Below are positions 47,751 to 61,100 of a stretch of 64,000 nt of DNA, in pieces. Source of the DNA: Arbacia lixula (Eukaryota; Echinodermata; Echinoidea; Arbacioida; Arbaciidae); contig OZ022591.1 in assembly GCA_963669155.1 (NCBI GenBank), positions 6,276,851-6,340,850 of the forward strand, read 5' to 3'. How positions within the stretch are numbered: the first letter of the stretch is position 1; every line of letters starts with the position of its first letter. The notes beneath the pieces were generated by a model that did not search any database, was not told where the DNA came from, and was given only the letters and a program-made list of their open reading frames with translations. The position numbers and the translations under genes were made by a program.

Positions 47751-50700
47751 TGTGTACAAACATTTGTAATTATGTAAATTATGTAAATGGACTGTAAAGA
47801 AATGTAGTCTTGCCATGATGAATTCAGAGTAAATGAACAGTTTTCTTAATATGAAGTGTGCTGTTTTTTTGTTTAGTCTATTTAAGCTTACATGTAGGTT
47901 TTGATAATATGGTCGTTTCCAAAGTGATATACATGTAGCAGTGTTGGAGAGAGAAAACAAAGAGTGTGAAAGAGAGGGAGGGGGGGGGGAGGTAGACAGG
48001 GAATGAGAGAAGGGAAGAGAGAAATGTGTGTGTTTGTGTGGGTACATGAACTTTTGTGTGTGTGTGTGTGTATATGTGTGTGCGTGTGTGTGTGTGGGAA
48101 AGGAACTGTCATAAAAAACAAGAATTCAAGGGAAGAAAGACAATGGATTAAATGTGACAAGCAAAGCCGCTTCATGGCCTCCAAACAGGGTTCTAACCAA
48201 TGGAGATTTGAGAGGATAGCAAGACGAGAGATCAATATTGATACAGAGAGGGGGAGGGACATAAATGGCTAGAGATGAAAGAGGAGGAAGAGAGAGAGAG
48301 AGGAGGGGGGGGGGAAGACAATATGGTAAGGGAAAGAAAGAAAGAAAGGGAAAAGCAAGACAAAAGACATACGAATACAGAGAGAGACGGAGAGAGATAG
48401 AGAAACGACCACAGTATAAATACAGGGAAGGAGAGGATAAAAATAGAGGGGGACAGAAACGGGGAAGAGAACGAGAGAGAGAGAGAGAGAGAGGGGGGGG
48501 GGAGGGGGGGAGAGGGTACCAATAACGTGGTTACCTGTTCGCCTCAGCTGGTAGACAGTGCGGTGGTGACTCATTCCACCGTGCCGATGCATGATGTATT
48601 GTCAACAATGACGTCATGATCATTTGACATGAAGTGGCGACGCAAGGAGGTGGCTTCTAAGTAAATACACGTACAACGCCCGATGTCATGATTAAACCTC
48701 TACTTGCCAGTGCACACATGCCTCAAAGGTGCATGAAGAACTAACCCTTGTAGCCATTCATGACTGCTGGTCACGCTGGTGTGATGCGGGGTGTGATGGA
48801 AGTTCAGTAGCTACGACATATGCCAAATAGGATGATATCGTCATAGTTCTCATCGGAAGATGCCCGACCCATGAAAGGCGTATACCACGCGCGTTCAAAC
48901 TCTTCCATCTTATATTTGCAATTTCCCCATTAAAGTATGAATATTATGATGAAGTGAAATATGTCAGTCCTACAATACGGTGGATACGTGAGAGTTCATG
49001 CTCATTTGTGTTTCTTTGTGTGTGTCAGCGTTTAATTTATAAGCAAGAATATCAGAAGAAAAAAAGTTTCATAAAGTGTTTGAGTCCCATAATCCCCAAT
49101 TATATTTTATTTTATTATTTGTCATTATATTTATTTACAGTTGCGAGGGACTTCATTATGTAGAAAGTAACGCCACAAATACAAATCTAATTTGTTTTAT
49201 TACCCATCTCATTACATACACCTGATCTCTGCTTTCATTAACGCTAACACTCCAACTACAATTATACAAATGTCATGAGCGATGGGACCAGGATTTAATA
49301 TTAAACGGAAGAGATGGTTGGAATATTTCAGATTTTGAAAGTGCTCCTTAATTATGGCGTTAAGAAATATCCAGTGAATTTAACAAATGACCGCCTGTCC
49401 CAAGGAGATAAACAAGATACACCCCGGCCCACTTCATAGTTAACCAGTACCTAATTACGTCACGTATATTCCAAAACTAATATTGTCATCTTGCTGGGCG
49501 CTCATAGTCCCAGTCGAAAATTGAGCCATCATTGGCTATGCTGGTTGCTCTCTTCCATCACAGAAAGTGACCATTTTGGAAATTGCCTCACATGCGAACA
49601 TTCCTCCCGCCCTCTTCCTCACAGAATGTGACCCATTTTGATGATATGGCCTCCAGTTCGAACTTCACCCCTTCCTAAATAAAAACGCTCTCCCCTGTCG
49701 ATGCTGCCCCCAGTTCAAACACCCCCCCTTCCTGCAAAAAAGTGCTCAATTTGGATTGTGCCTCCAGTTTGACCATTGCCCCCCCCCCCCCCCGGCCCCC
49801 ACGCTTCATAACAGAATGTGCCCGCTTTTGGACGTTGCCTCCAATTTGACAACCCCACCCACTTCCGGAAAGAAGGTACCCATTTTGGATGTGGCCTCTA
49901 TTTCGGATATTTCCCGTCCCCCTTCCGCACAAAAAGTTCCCCCTGATGTTGCCTCCAGATCAAACATCCCCCTTTCTAAAAAAAAAAAAAAAAAAAAAAT
50001 GAAAAAAGTGCCCCATGCATTTCGATTGTTCCTTCAGTTCGAACATCCCCTCTTCCCCACAGAATGTTCCCCCTATTGAATGCTGCTTCTGGTTTGAACA
50101 TTAACCCCCCCCCCCCCCCTTCTTCGACCCCTCTCACGGCCATAATTCATGACAAGGCCGAGTTGATACCGTGGAGCTTGGTATATACAGGTACTGCATG
50201 AATAAAAGACAGCGTACATCCATCCCCTGAGCATTCAGGCGACTCGACACATCATTCACTGGAGTGAATTATAGATGAATTCGCCACTTTATTGGGATGA
50301 TCCATCTCCCTAGCTGACAAAAACAGCCATTAAATAATTCCCCGCTGGCCGTATAGTTTACATAAATATGGTGTACATGGCCCAGAAAAATGGTTACGAA
50401 AGACTTGCATTGCAAATGCATACATACATCATTATCAAGAAGTGCCTGGGTACGTGTAGGTTATCAGCTCACAAAATGGTGTTATACTATTTGCTATAGA
50501 TTATCTAAACGGGGAGATGATGAGCAGCAAATGTTTCATCTTTTTTCTTTTTTTTTTACCTTCCTACACTTCCTTCCTCATCCCTTGCATTTTCCAACAC
50601 ACCGCCCCTTCCCCTCTGTCAAATTTCTCTGCTTCTTCTTGGTTTTCCCTCTCTCTCTCTCTCTCTGTCTGTCTGTCTCTCTCTCGCGCTCTCTCTCTCT

Positions 50701-50952
50701 CTTGCTCTCTCTCCCTCTCTGACTCTCCTTACTGTACGCCATTACCCCTCACTTCTCCACCTTGATACCTTAACTCTATATCTTGTTCCTCTTCTCTACT
50801 TCTCCCCCTCTCCCCATTTTCTTTTCTCCCTTCTCTATTCCTCCTCTCCCTTTCATTACCTTCTTCTGATTCCATCTCTTTCTCTCTTTCCTACCTTCTC
50901 TTTCAACTATCAGCCCCTATCCATCCTTCCACCACGCACTTCCTACAGGCTA
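47751..50952. other. Gene-free, simple-sequence-rich region
   Basis: Contains (GT)n at about 48024-48098, G/GA-rich tracts (47945-48015 and 48268-48516), a degenerate C-rich tandem array (49555-50105) and a C/T-rich tract (about 50570-50935, with (CT)n at 50649-50723). I find no exon, RNA gene or splice-flanked frame in it. Confidence 0.7.
49555..50105. repeat. Degenerate tandem array with a ~50-60 bp unit
   Basis: About ten poorly matching units each combine CACAGAA(T/A)GTG(A/C)CC, ATTTTGGA(T/C)G, TTGCCTCCAGTTTGAACA, and a C-rich TCCCCCCTTCC tail. Homopolymer C and A runs (49779-49793, 49978-49999) interrupt it. The copies are old and uneven in length. No stable reading frame runs through the units. 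Confidence 0.75.
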
Positions 50953-53482
50953 TTGCTGCCCTACTCTGACAAAAGGAAGCAACTAACAAAAGATACTTTT
51001 ATTGTAAATGAGCAAAATGTGTCTGTCACTTGCATTGGCATCAGTGCAACACCACATCATGTTAGACTGAATATCTCGCAGAAAGATGAATATTTCTTGT
51101 CCAGATTTTGGCCGTATGTAGGGAATGCTGGGTACAATCTAAGAATACCAATAACCCAGATTTGAGTGATTTGTCACTTGCTTCCTTTAGTCAGAGTAGG
51201 GCAGAATGTGTGTGATTCACTAATACTCAATACAACTGATACACAAAAAAATCACAGAAAAGTACAAATTGTACTGATATTATCTAATATTTATTCCACA
51301 TCATGAAAACAATCATAATTTCATCTGTATTCCACACAAAAAATCAGAGTACTTTCACATATCTACATGTCATCCATCAACTTTATCTTTCAAGTTCCAA
51401 CACCAGAATGTATTTTCTCCACCATTTTCTCTATAGTATAAATATATATAAACAGAAATGCATTCTTTAATGCTTGATATCATCCATGATTTACAATGAA
51501 TTTTCCCCTAGCTATGCCGCAACAGGGAAATAAATGCAGAGCAATATTTTTCCTTTAATTCAAGCATCAAACTTGTTAGGAAAGAGAGCAGGAAAAAACT
51601 TAAATACACATAAGCATCTGGTCCAGTGCAACCATTATACATGACAAAAGCAGCCATTGTCTTACTCTTCAATCAAGACAAAACTACAGTGCTGAAATAA
51701 ACAATTTTTATTACCTTCGAGAACACATATCATCAAATCAATAAAATATACCTCATAGCATATTGCTACAAACAATAGGTACCACAAATATAGATGGATG
51801 ATAAATAACATCTCACAAAGAAGGGATTTACCACATGTTATAAAGCAACAAATTACAATGTGCATGTACTACAGTATGTACGGTGTACAATGTACAAGGC
51901 ATGTTCTGAGTATATTACAATTGAACATGAACGTGTATGATGTAATTCTCTTTCTCTCACACAATTCTTGCAAACCATAATTTTCTCTTTTCTTTTCATT
52001 TGCATATTTTATGGAAGTCAGGATGGCAACATTCCTATGGTGAATGAACTGTACCTGTAAGTTGTAACCACACATTGTAAATGAAACTCTGTACCTATAT
52101 AACTGGGCATGTCCAGTGCTATTTATGTGTACTGGTTTCTGCTCTAGTCTAGTGCTATTTCTGTGTACTGGTTTCTGCTCTGATACCCACTCGGTAGACT
52201 GAAAGAGGTTGAGCCAGGAAGAAATCACGCCCACTTCCTGGAAACATTAATGACCAGTCTGATCTGAGGGCAATGCCACACAGTCAACACAGCAAGCAAC
52301 CAGTGAATCTATGTAAATGCTGACTTAACGTTCTCTTTGAACCTCTCAGTACGAGTTTTTGAAAACTGCATGGATTTAATGAACACTCCATGTCAATAGT
52401 AATGGGGAAGATGAAACTATAACACAGTAAATTTAATTGGATTTGGCAATGCCAGTGAGAGAGAGAGAGAGTTAAATCCAACACTGACCATTATTCATGG
52501 AATTGGAATCCAACATATTTCAGAGATTTGCAACAAATAAAGAAGAACAAAGAATCACAAATACACATACTTCAATAATTTGTACTATACTTGTAGTTTA
52601 ACTACATCGATCAGTCTTTATAATGGCAAGGGAATTATAGTTTGATGTTAACTTGGTAGTGTGGTACTGTCTGAAGTAATAATCATAATGGCAAACTCAA
52701 ATCTCCTGTACGGTACATACAGTACAAGTATGTAGTTACCTATCTGAGTACGCTGTTACAATGAAATGAATAAAATTATGATGAAATGGTATGATACCAA
52801 ATAGACATAGAAGGGTACATTGTAGGTTCACAGTACAATGTCACTTTCATGTTACAGGTTGTCAGTTATGAATATTTACCATATACACATGCATGCATCT
52901 GCATGGGCACATACTATGATAACATATTTATGAGCTTTTGAAGAGAAATGAGAGAGAACATTGAGGGCCTCTTTTTCAAATTTACAGGCAGTGACATATA
53001 ATTGCACAATAATTTTTATGACCGAAGACAAACTTAGGTGACAGCTCAGGGAAATTAAGCCTTTGCCGCCCATGATAAATGTTTTGTCTTCAAAGGGTAA
53101 AGTGTAAAGAATGATTCAAGGAGCTCTCACAAATACGTGTAATGTAATGTGTATGACCCACTACTGCTGTGAGCCTTTGATGCTTTTTTGGAAATATTTA
53201 CTGAAATAATAGTTAAGAGCTAACCCCACAAGATATCTGGTTTTGATGTCCTTGTGCCTCTATTGTTTTACCACTGTCTTCTATCACATGACCTCTAGAG
53301 ACAAGAAACGACTCAAATAACATTGTACATGCACATCAACACCTTCTCTGTTGTGAATATACAATGTAAATGTTAAGTCTTGGAAAACAGATGGCAGATT
53401 GACCCTTGCACACCTACAGACACAGTACAATGCAAACCATTTCCTGAGCACGGATTGTACAATATCTTCGGCAACTACATCT

Positions 53483-53708
53483 TAGTCTGGGATCCAGACT
53501 GTTGGTCATTTCTAATCCAAAACTGAAATTTAGAGTCTAATACTCATAATCATAAGACTAATCACTAAATCATTCTCCTGTTTTCTCAGTCACTCCTTTA
53601 TATTGATGCGAGCCAGAAATTAAATCGAGAATGATTAGTCTTCACCAGCCTGACCCCTTTATTGAATAGTTTGGTTGATAGAAAAGCTTCTTGGCCTGGA
53701 AGCCAGGC
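53483..53708. repeat. Interspersed repeat, family D (second full copy)
   Basis: Order: GATCCAGACTGTTGGTCATT, AACTGAAATTTAGAGTC, AAGACTAATCACTAAATC, ATTCTCC, GAGAATGATTAGTC, CCTTTATTGAATAGTTTGG, and GGCCTGGAAGCCAGGC. It matches 46351-46546 in the same orientation. Confidence 0.75.
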
Positions 53709-55601
53709 AAATACATGTACATTGTGTGATATGTCAAGGCAATGTACATTGTATATTGCTTTCGTGTCTTGATGAGAAGCACACACATGTTACAACTAAA
53801 CACTTTCTGGACTGAATGGGGCTTTCCTACTCAGTATACATGTAGTTACTCACACTGCATAGCTTTCAATCTGTGTACACACAGTAGCTGTATAATATTG
53901 ATTGTACTATTCCTACTGTAGAATGCAGCACGCGTTCAGAGACGTACTACAAGTATATGCCATATTAATTTACCAAACTGTAGCACATTGCATGCTAACA
54001 CAGCTTAAAAGAATTATTTTAGGTTTTTGTATCACTGTGCTATTAGAGATGTTCTTTTACAAAATGTAACGGTGATACGTGTGGAATATAAAGTTTGCCC
54101 AAAGATACAACTCACAAGAGATATGGTCTCAATGAACATGAACAGACTTTTTTAATTAAGAGTTTGATGTTATTGGTAAACTAATGTTGGTCCTTATACT
54201 GGTAGTGTCTTTCTATAAAGGTAGTTGCTACAGAAGATTTAATTGATTGTACACACGTACACTGAACATGTTCTAAATGTTCAGTACGGTAGGATAAACA
54301 AAGGTAATAACATAGTCCATTGCACATTTTTTAAATTGAGGGTACATGAAAATATCAGTAGGCCTTTTAGTATCTTGTACGCCATTTCACCATCACTCCC
54401 TCCAGTACATGTACAGTATGTTAGTTCAATCTAAAGAACTTCTACACATGAAATATGATACACAGCATATTCAACATAGTACAGTACATAACATACAGTG
54501 CACAAACCTAATAAATTATGGGTACATTACAGAGCACAGCAACCTCATGAAGAATTCTAATGTAAATAATGACTCTTATTTGAATAATTCAGACGTTGGG
54601 AAAACAAGAAAATCCACTCCAAATAAGTGGACATGTATGTGTGCAGTTTGTCCAAAATAAAAAGAAGTTGTGTACACTCATACCAACCCAAATTTTATAC
54701 CGTTTTGAATTCTGTGTACATACGGTACCCAGTATTTAAACTATAGATCTATAGCCTCTAAACCATACATTTATTTCAGTCTTAACTCGATGAAAGCAGC
54801 CTCTTTAATATCCTAGTATGTACATAAAGATAGATGAGTACACTATACAGGCAAACACAAATGGTAGCAGTCTATATACATGAACATGCATACTGTGCAT
54901 TATATGCACCAAGGCAACATCTATAGTATCTTTATTCAATGTGCTGATTGATAGACAATTCACCGTCCTACTGTGTACATTCAGTACATTTAGTACAAAA
55001 TATAAAAAACATGTGTGTTGCTTAAGCTTGAGTATTAGTATCATGTCATTTAATCATATCATATTTTATGATAATACAATGTGATAAGTCACTTCACCTA
55101 AACAATTTAATACTTTAATATTAATATCTGTATGACCTAGATGTCTACATTTCATTGCACAAATTACAAAATGAACAGTAACTAAATTATATTTTAGAAC
55201 AGCTTAAAACTTGCAAGTCAACCCCATCCACTTCCTACCTGTGCAGTATGCACAAAGAAACAATGTATGAGACACAAAATAAGCACAGTAGAATTTTGGC
55301 AAATTTGCAAAAGTTATTGGTATGACAATGGGTTAAATCATAAATAAATGATAAACGGTGAAACTTAGTACTTAGACTAGTACGGGGACTGCATGAAAAA
55401 GGGCACAGGAAGGGAAAATATGCATGAGTAACAGTACTGTTTTTTTACAATGTTTTTTAGCACAAACTCTGCAAATCCATGCATGGTGGCAAATTTAACA
55501 ACTCAAGAAAACATTGCCATTTAATCTTGAAAACATTGTGCTTTGCATGCAATTGTGCATGAATGTTTTCTCCTCATGATGTGTGTTTTGTGCGAGACAT
55601 G

Positions 55602-55836
55602 TACACTACAGCTCAAAGGAATTGGCACAGGTAGAGGGAAAGGGAAGAAAGGGAATGAGCCGCAGTTTTAAACCGCAGTATATGTTGTCCAGTTAAGCAT
55701 GAAACACAATGCTTTTTAGGCTAAAGCATCATGATTCCTGCTGAACTGGACAAAATATACCGCGGTTAAAAACTGCGGCTCCTTCCCTTTCTTCCCTTTC
55801 CCTTTACCCGTGCCAATTCCTTTGAGCTGTAGTGTA
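55602..55836. mobile_element. Foldback MITE, family A, copy 5 (best preserved)
   Basis: Perfect terminal 25 bp or so: TACACTACAGCTCAAAGG at the left and CCTTTGAGCTGTAGTGTA at the right. The arms include GGGAAAGGGAAGAAAGGGAA and its complement and meet near 55718. The flanking TA on both sides suits a TA target duplication. This copy is the best reference for the family. Confidence 0.92.
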
Positions 55837-57840
55837 TGTAGTGGGGTAGTTTCCTGCTACAATGTAGGATTCCATTGAGATATAGTGCAGGCCATACCGG
55901 TACAATCAATCAATATTTGCTGTATGTCAAGTTTTCAGTGTACATATATTGATTTTTGTTTTCACTATCCAACAATCCTTTGTGCTAAAAACAATGCAGA
56001 TAGAAATACCAAAGGTAGCACAGCAATATTATGCTTCCACAAATCTACCTCAAAGAACAATTTATGGTTTTGTAGCCAAGAATGTTTTATGTTTGATGTT
56101 TTATAATTTGTATTTCATAAGAGGGGCTAGAAGCATCCAGAATTCCTAACATTAGGCTGTCATTTCATATCTGGATGAATTATTTTAATGCAAGAGCTAT
56201 TTAAATTGTTCAACAAAAAAACATAATAGGAAGTACATGTACTGTACGTGTAAGTTGCAACATTCATTATACTAATAACAGAAAAGTATGTTCCGTTGAC
56301 ATCTGTGACTGGTTTTTTTTTAATGAATGCTGTACAATGAACATTTAATCTAAGTTGTTTTTGCTCTCAAACACAATTAACCTAGGACAGTGCTATATGA
56401 CAGTGGAACAATTCTTTTTCAATGATATATTGGATAGAGATAAGATAAAAATGTTTTACATGTAACAATCCCCATACCAGTTGGAGTCCTTGTAGGTTCA
56501 GAATGAGAGGGGCATACGGCAGTGTGTATGTAAATTGTACCAGTATTTTTCTGAAGGTTAGATTTTTACAGTGATTGATGGCATAGGATATGAATGGACA
56601 TCACTCACGTGTGTGCCCATGCAAAACATACACCATCAAAACAAGAATGTAAATCCACATTTCCCCCTTTCAAATGCTATGCAGTTTCCTCTACATTTTC
56701 CAGGCCTAACAACAATTGAAAATATCCTTTTGACTGTTTAATTTTCTGTGCTATCTCTTATGTCCAACAGTGAGTTCAGCCACTTTTCTGTACTATCTGC
56801 AATGTCCAACAGCATATTCAGCCATAATTCAGCCATGATTGAACAGTTCCCTTTCTGTTAGTTTCACTTTCAGTGAATACCACAAAATGTCAGATTATAC
56901 CCACACTCTGGCGATTATAATAACAACAATGGACTTATCAAAGCTCATTCAAAATAAACTACACTGTACACACCAGCACAAGTCAACAAAAACTCATTGT
57001 ACAACACATGACATGTTTTGGAATACTAGTACAGAGTCCCATAGGTGGACAGACATTGATCGAGCAGTGCTTAGACAAACATGTAGTATGTATTCAGCAA
57101 ATCCAAAAGTTCAACAGGTGAAACCAACTGATAGAGTGTATGTGACAGAGCCTTGATGTGACAGGAAATGCTTACCTTATGCAGTCACCTACAGGCTTCT
57201 ACATGTACATTCTTTTCTCAACATTATCTTCTTTAGAATTATGTAGTCTAGACTAAGTGCTTCAAGCCTTACTGTAATGTTCCTTCCTTTCCAATAACTG
57301 GTATTTATATTATCGTGTTGCGTAGTTTGTTTATTTCCTCATTTGAGTCATTTCTCAACCACTTATCATTATTCATGATAGCATGCAGTTATAAATCTTC
57401 CACCTCTGTGCAATATTAACTAAAAAAACACAAAACACTTATGTGCTCATCATTATCAACTTTTCAATTTCACACTGCTTGCATATTTTATCCAATTACA
57501 AAAAAATGATAAATAAGTTTAAACAATGTTATATTTCTCATAAGTCATACATCTACCTTCAAGTATGTAAAACTCGATTATTCATTAATGAGTTGATGAT
57601 ATAATTACATAATATTGATTTGTACATAAACGTAAATATGCAGATATTAATTTGTGTTCAGAAGGGATTTCCCAGAGGAAATAATACATAGTGATTTAGC
57701 CCCCACGTGCAACAAGAGTTGCTGTAAATACCACAAGAGCCAGAGTGGAAACATGTTTTTTTTTCTTCTGGTATATAAATAATGCACATCATGGTTCAAT
57801 GTATTCATTGTAAAAACGACATAAGGCCTTGCAAAGACAT

Positions 57841-58190
57841 TTTCATCTTCCCCCTCCTCCCCCCTACCCCATCCCAATCCCATTCCTGAACACATGGAGA
57901 GATCTGCACACTACACCAGTCAGAAAGACAGATGTCAATTTAGAAACTCACCATATCCCTCTCCCCACAGAAACTCAGCTTGTTTCGCTTGATATGTTCA
58001 TCTCCCGGGCCCTCTCCCCCACCCCCATCCATTCCCTTCCTGAACACAAAGAGAGATCTGCAAACCTATGCCAGCTGATCTAATACAGATCTCAGAAAGA
58101 CATTATAAATAAATCTAGAAACTCACTCCTCCCCTCTCTCTGAAGAAGCCCAGCTTGCTCTGGTTGTAGACCATGCTGGACAGCCCGACA
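57841..58190. repeat. ~175-bp tandem duplication at the TPRG1L 3' end
   Basis: Two units with a period near 175 bp share TCCTGAACACA, GAGAGATCTGCA, TCAGAAAGACA, and TAGAAACTCAC. The right unit contains the last codons and stop of TPRG1L (58115). The left unit, at about 57940-57990, holds a diverged copy of the same end. Confidence 0.8.
57941..57990 (-). pseudogene. Duplicate of the TPRG1L terminal codons
   Basis: On the minus strand this reads NKLSFCGERDMVSF and a stop. It lines up with SKLGFFRERGGVSF and a stop at the real TPRG1L end. Frame and stop position are kept, with about half the residues changed. It lies about 125-175 bp beyond the real stop and so is presumably untranslated. Confidence 0.65.
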
Positions 58191-61100
58191 TAGATTTCCA
58201 GGGCAATGGGAGTCTCGGTGAGACTCACGGGGGGCAGGTTGGGGTGGTGCTGGGCCCGTGATGACATCACAGCCTGCTGCAAGGTCTGGAAGAAAGGACC
58301 AATCTGGGTGATAGGGGACAGAGAGAAAAAAAGATGGTGGTGTTAATTATATCTAAAGTTAGAAGCAGACAAATCTGGAAAGACATGGAGCAAAAATACT
58401 GAGGAAAACCGGACAGCTAATAAGAAACTTATGAATGTTGTAATGATACGAGGCTTACGAGCATTGGAAATTTGGTTGTGAGGCTGTGTCGTCACAGGTA
58501 CACATTCTTACGATCAGTTTACATATTTGATCATTTATATTTTCTATAAGGAACTGATTTTCATTGTTTTTACCTTTTTTAGTGACAGTAAAATATCTTT
58601 GCAATATCAAAGTTATGAACATTCTGAAAAAAAAATCACTCAATTTTTAGTGCTGGAAAGCTTTAAACAACTGATTTCTCTCTTCAAATTGCCAGAATTA
58701 TTTCTCTATATTATTTTTTAATATTGAATTAATTACAATAGAAAATTCATTCTGTGTTATAATAACAAAATATGGATCAGCAAAAATAGTGTTGCCGATT
58801 TGAGAGCTAAACATGGATCAGTTTGTGATAAGCTGGGCCTGGCCATGTAGCTGTGGGGCTGTTTAGTCTCCTCCTTATATCAATTTACAATGGAATGAAG
58901 GCTCTTTTCTACAACAAAATTATGACTGAACAGAAGTAGTGTTGCCAATTCAAGAGCCAAATTTTGATCAGTTTTGCTCTATAACGGCCGACACTAATGA
59001 ACTTTTGTATGCATTTTCGTTCCACAAATTAAAATATTATAACTTAAGCTTGACCTTAACCGTTAATCTAATCCTAAACCTAATCCTGACCCTAAACCTA
59101 CACCTAATTTGCTAGGTTGGTTTCATTTAAAAATATGGTTTCCGTTGCCAATTTCAAAGGCAAATAGTGATCAGTTTGTGACAAGCTGTGCCTAACCTGG
59201 TAGCTCTGGGGCTGCCTGGTGTCCTCATTCTGCAGGGGGTGACTGGTCAGTGTGGTGTAGGGCACTGTCTCGCTGAAAGGGTTCCACTTCTCAAACACCG
59301 ACAGCTGTCGGCTGCCGTTCCAGAAGATCCTAATGCCCTCGCCTGGTCTGGCTCTGCAAGGAAAAACGCGACGGTGAAGAAAGAGTGCTTCAATGACAGA
59401 AACCATGCTAGGAAAAAGTTATATAAAATATCCTTTTGTTCCATTCTGTTATTATGAAATCTGGAAATCATTTCACTTGAGGCGAAATTCTAATCAGTAA
59501 CAAACCAGTCTGATTACGGCAATGTATTAAGGGTTCTTAAATAGAAGTGGCTATTGTTCATAATCAAAATCTTTTAATCAATTACTCAGCTGAGTACCTG
59601 GCACCAACCTTTGTTCTTAGTGTGCATAAACATTTTGCATTTTGCAGTTTCAGTTTCCACATTCCCTCCAGATAACTAACAAATTAATTATGCACAATTT
59701 ACATCAAACTGATTAATGTCAATATCAAAATACTTTTCAGCACTTATCAAGTTACAGTATCTAATAAATCAAGTTTGACTTGTTACAAATTTTTTCATCA
59801 AATAAACCAAGATTGAATAATCTTCAATTGAATTACAAAAATATCCGAGATAAGACTATAAACAATCATGCTCATTAAGCGGGAAATGTGCTTTCATAGA
59901 CTCACTGTGCGAGAGTCTTCTCTGGATAGGTGAAGGCTCCACGCTGGATGCAGCTGAGCTGGCCGAAGAGGACTCTCCGGTAGTTCTTGACGCGGTTGGT
60001 GATGAAGTCAAACTTGACGAGAAGCAGCGTGTTCTCCGAGACGAGGGCGACGCGCTCCTTCTCATTGTCCCAGTGGTCAACCTCGGTCAGCAGCCAGACC
60101 CCCAGCAGATTTCCGTCTTCTTCGATGCTGGTTAGTGACTCGCATGCCGCGGCTGCAGCCTCTAGGCGACCGGCCTGGCAGCAGAGAGCACAACGTACAT
60201 GGTAACATTTCAAATTTCGACTGCCCCTCGCAAGAGAATATTCTTTATTAAGTCCAGTATTTTCAACATCTTATTCCAGAATATGAATATCATACTGTAT
60301 ATCAATTTGTGCCTCCTCTTAATCTCTGCTATAAACTGAGTGGTAAATGTATGTTATTCATTAATGAAGACAAGAACAAAATGATATTGGGGAGAAAAAA
60401 CATTGTTTGACTTGCATTGCTATGCCTGGCCCCTTGGTGTTTGCACTGCTGGTTCCATAGACACATTTGAAATGAACCACAGCAAAGGACATTTTTGCTT
60501 TCTTCAGTCGATGATTCTTCAGTCGCTGTTATCCTCAGAAAAGGGTTATTTCAGCGATGGCACATTAAAAATTCTTTATCATTATCATTATTATTAGATA
60601 ATTCTCACTTGCACTCATTCCTAACTTCCCTCAGCAGCTGTTTTCATAGATTGATGGCACCTTGATTATAAATAACATTTGGATAAGTACGTGCCTTATA
60701 GAGACGAATGCTGGCATCATACTTTTTGTGTCAAACATGCTACCTGTGTCACACAGTATTAAGGGGTCCAAATTTGCCTTCCTAGTTTGGGATATTTCAG
60801 ATCAATACTACAGTATGCAATTAACAGCAAAGCAATAACAATAACAATGCAATTTAGCAATGTTGTAACTTGCACATTTAAAAATAAACATTAAATTGGG
60901 ATCAATGAACCCAAAACAATTTTATTTCTTCTAAAAATAAAATGAGCAAAACAAATTATATGGTGCCTGCATCTGTATGACACACAGTATTCAAATATAA
61001 TAAGAGGCAAGATGCCACCAATCTACTCTCGTCCACGCTTTTCACACAGATTGACTGCTATGCCCAACAGTCAAAGAAAATCTAACTGCTTTGATTAATA

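Larger units (their letters stand above)
50953..57840. other. AT-rich region between WRAP73 and TPRG1L
   Basis: Close to 7 kb with many ACATGTA and TACAGTA words and only short, random open frames. Elements seen: a family D repeat at 53483-53708 and a family A MITE at 55602-55836. As the TPRG1L stop is at 58115 on the minus strand, part of this may be its 3' untranslated region. I cannot pick the polyadenylation site; a minus-strand AATAAA is at about 57330-57335. Confidence 0.5.

Noticed and set aside
50953-51165. 70-residue plus-strand frame (MLPYSDKRKQ...)
   Set aside because: Amino-acid composition looks protein-like, but there is no recognisable domain, no flanking splice sites that extend it, and no second exon. 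The evidence is too weak to call a gene.
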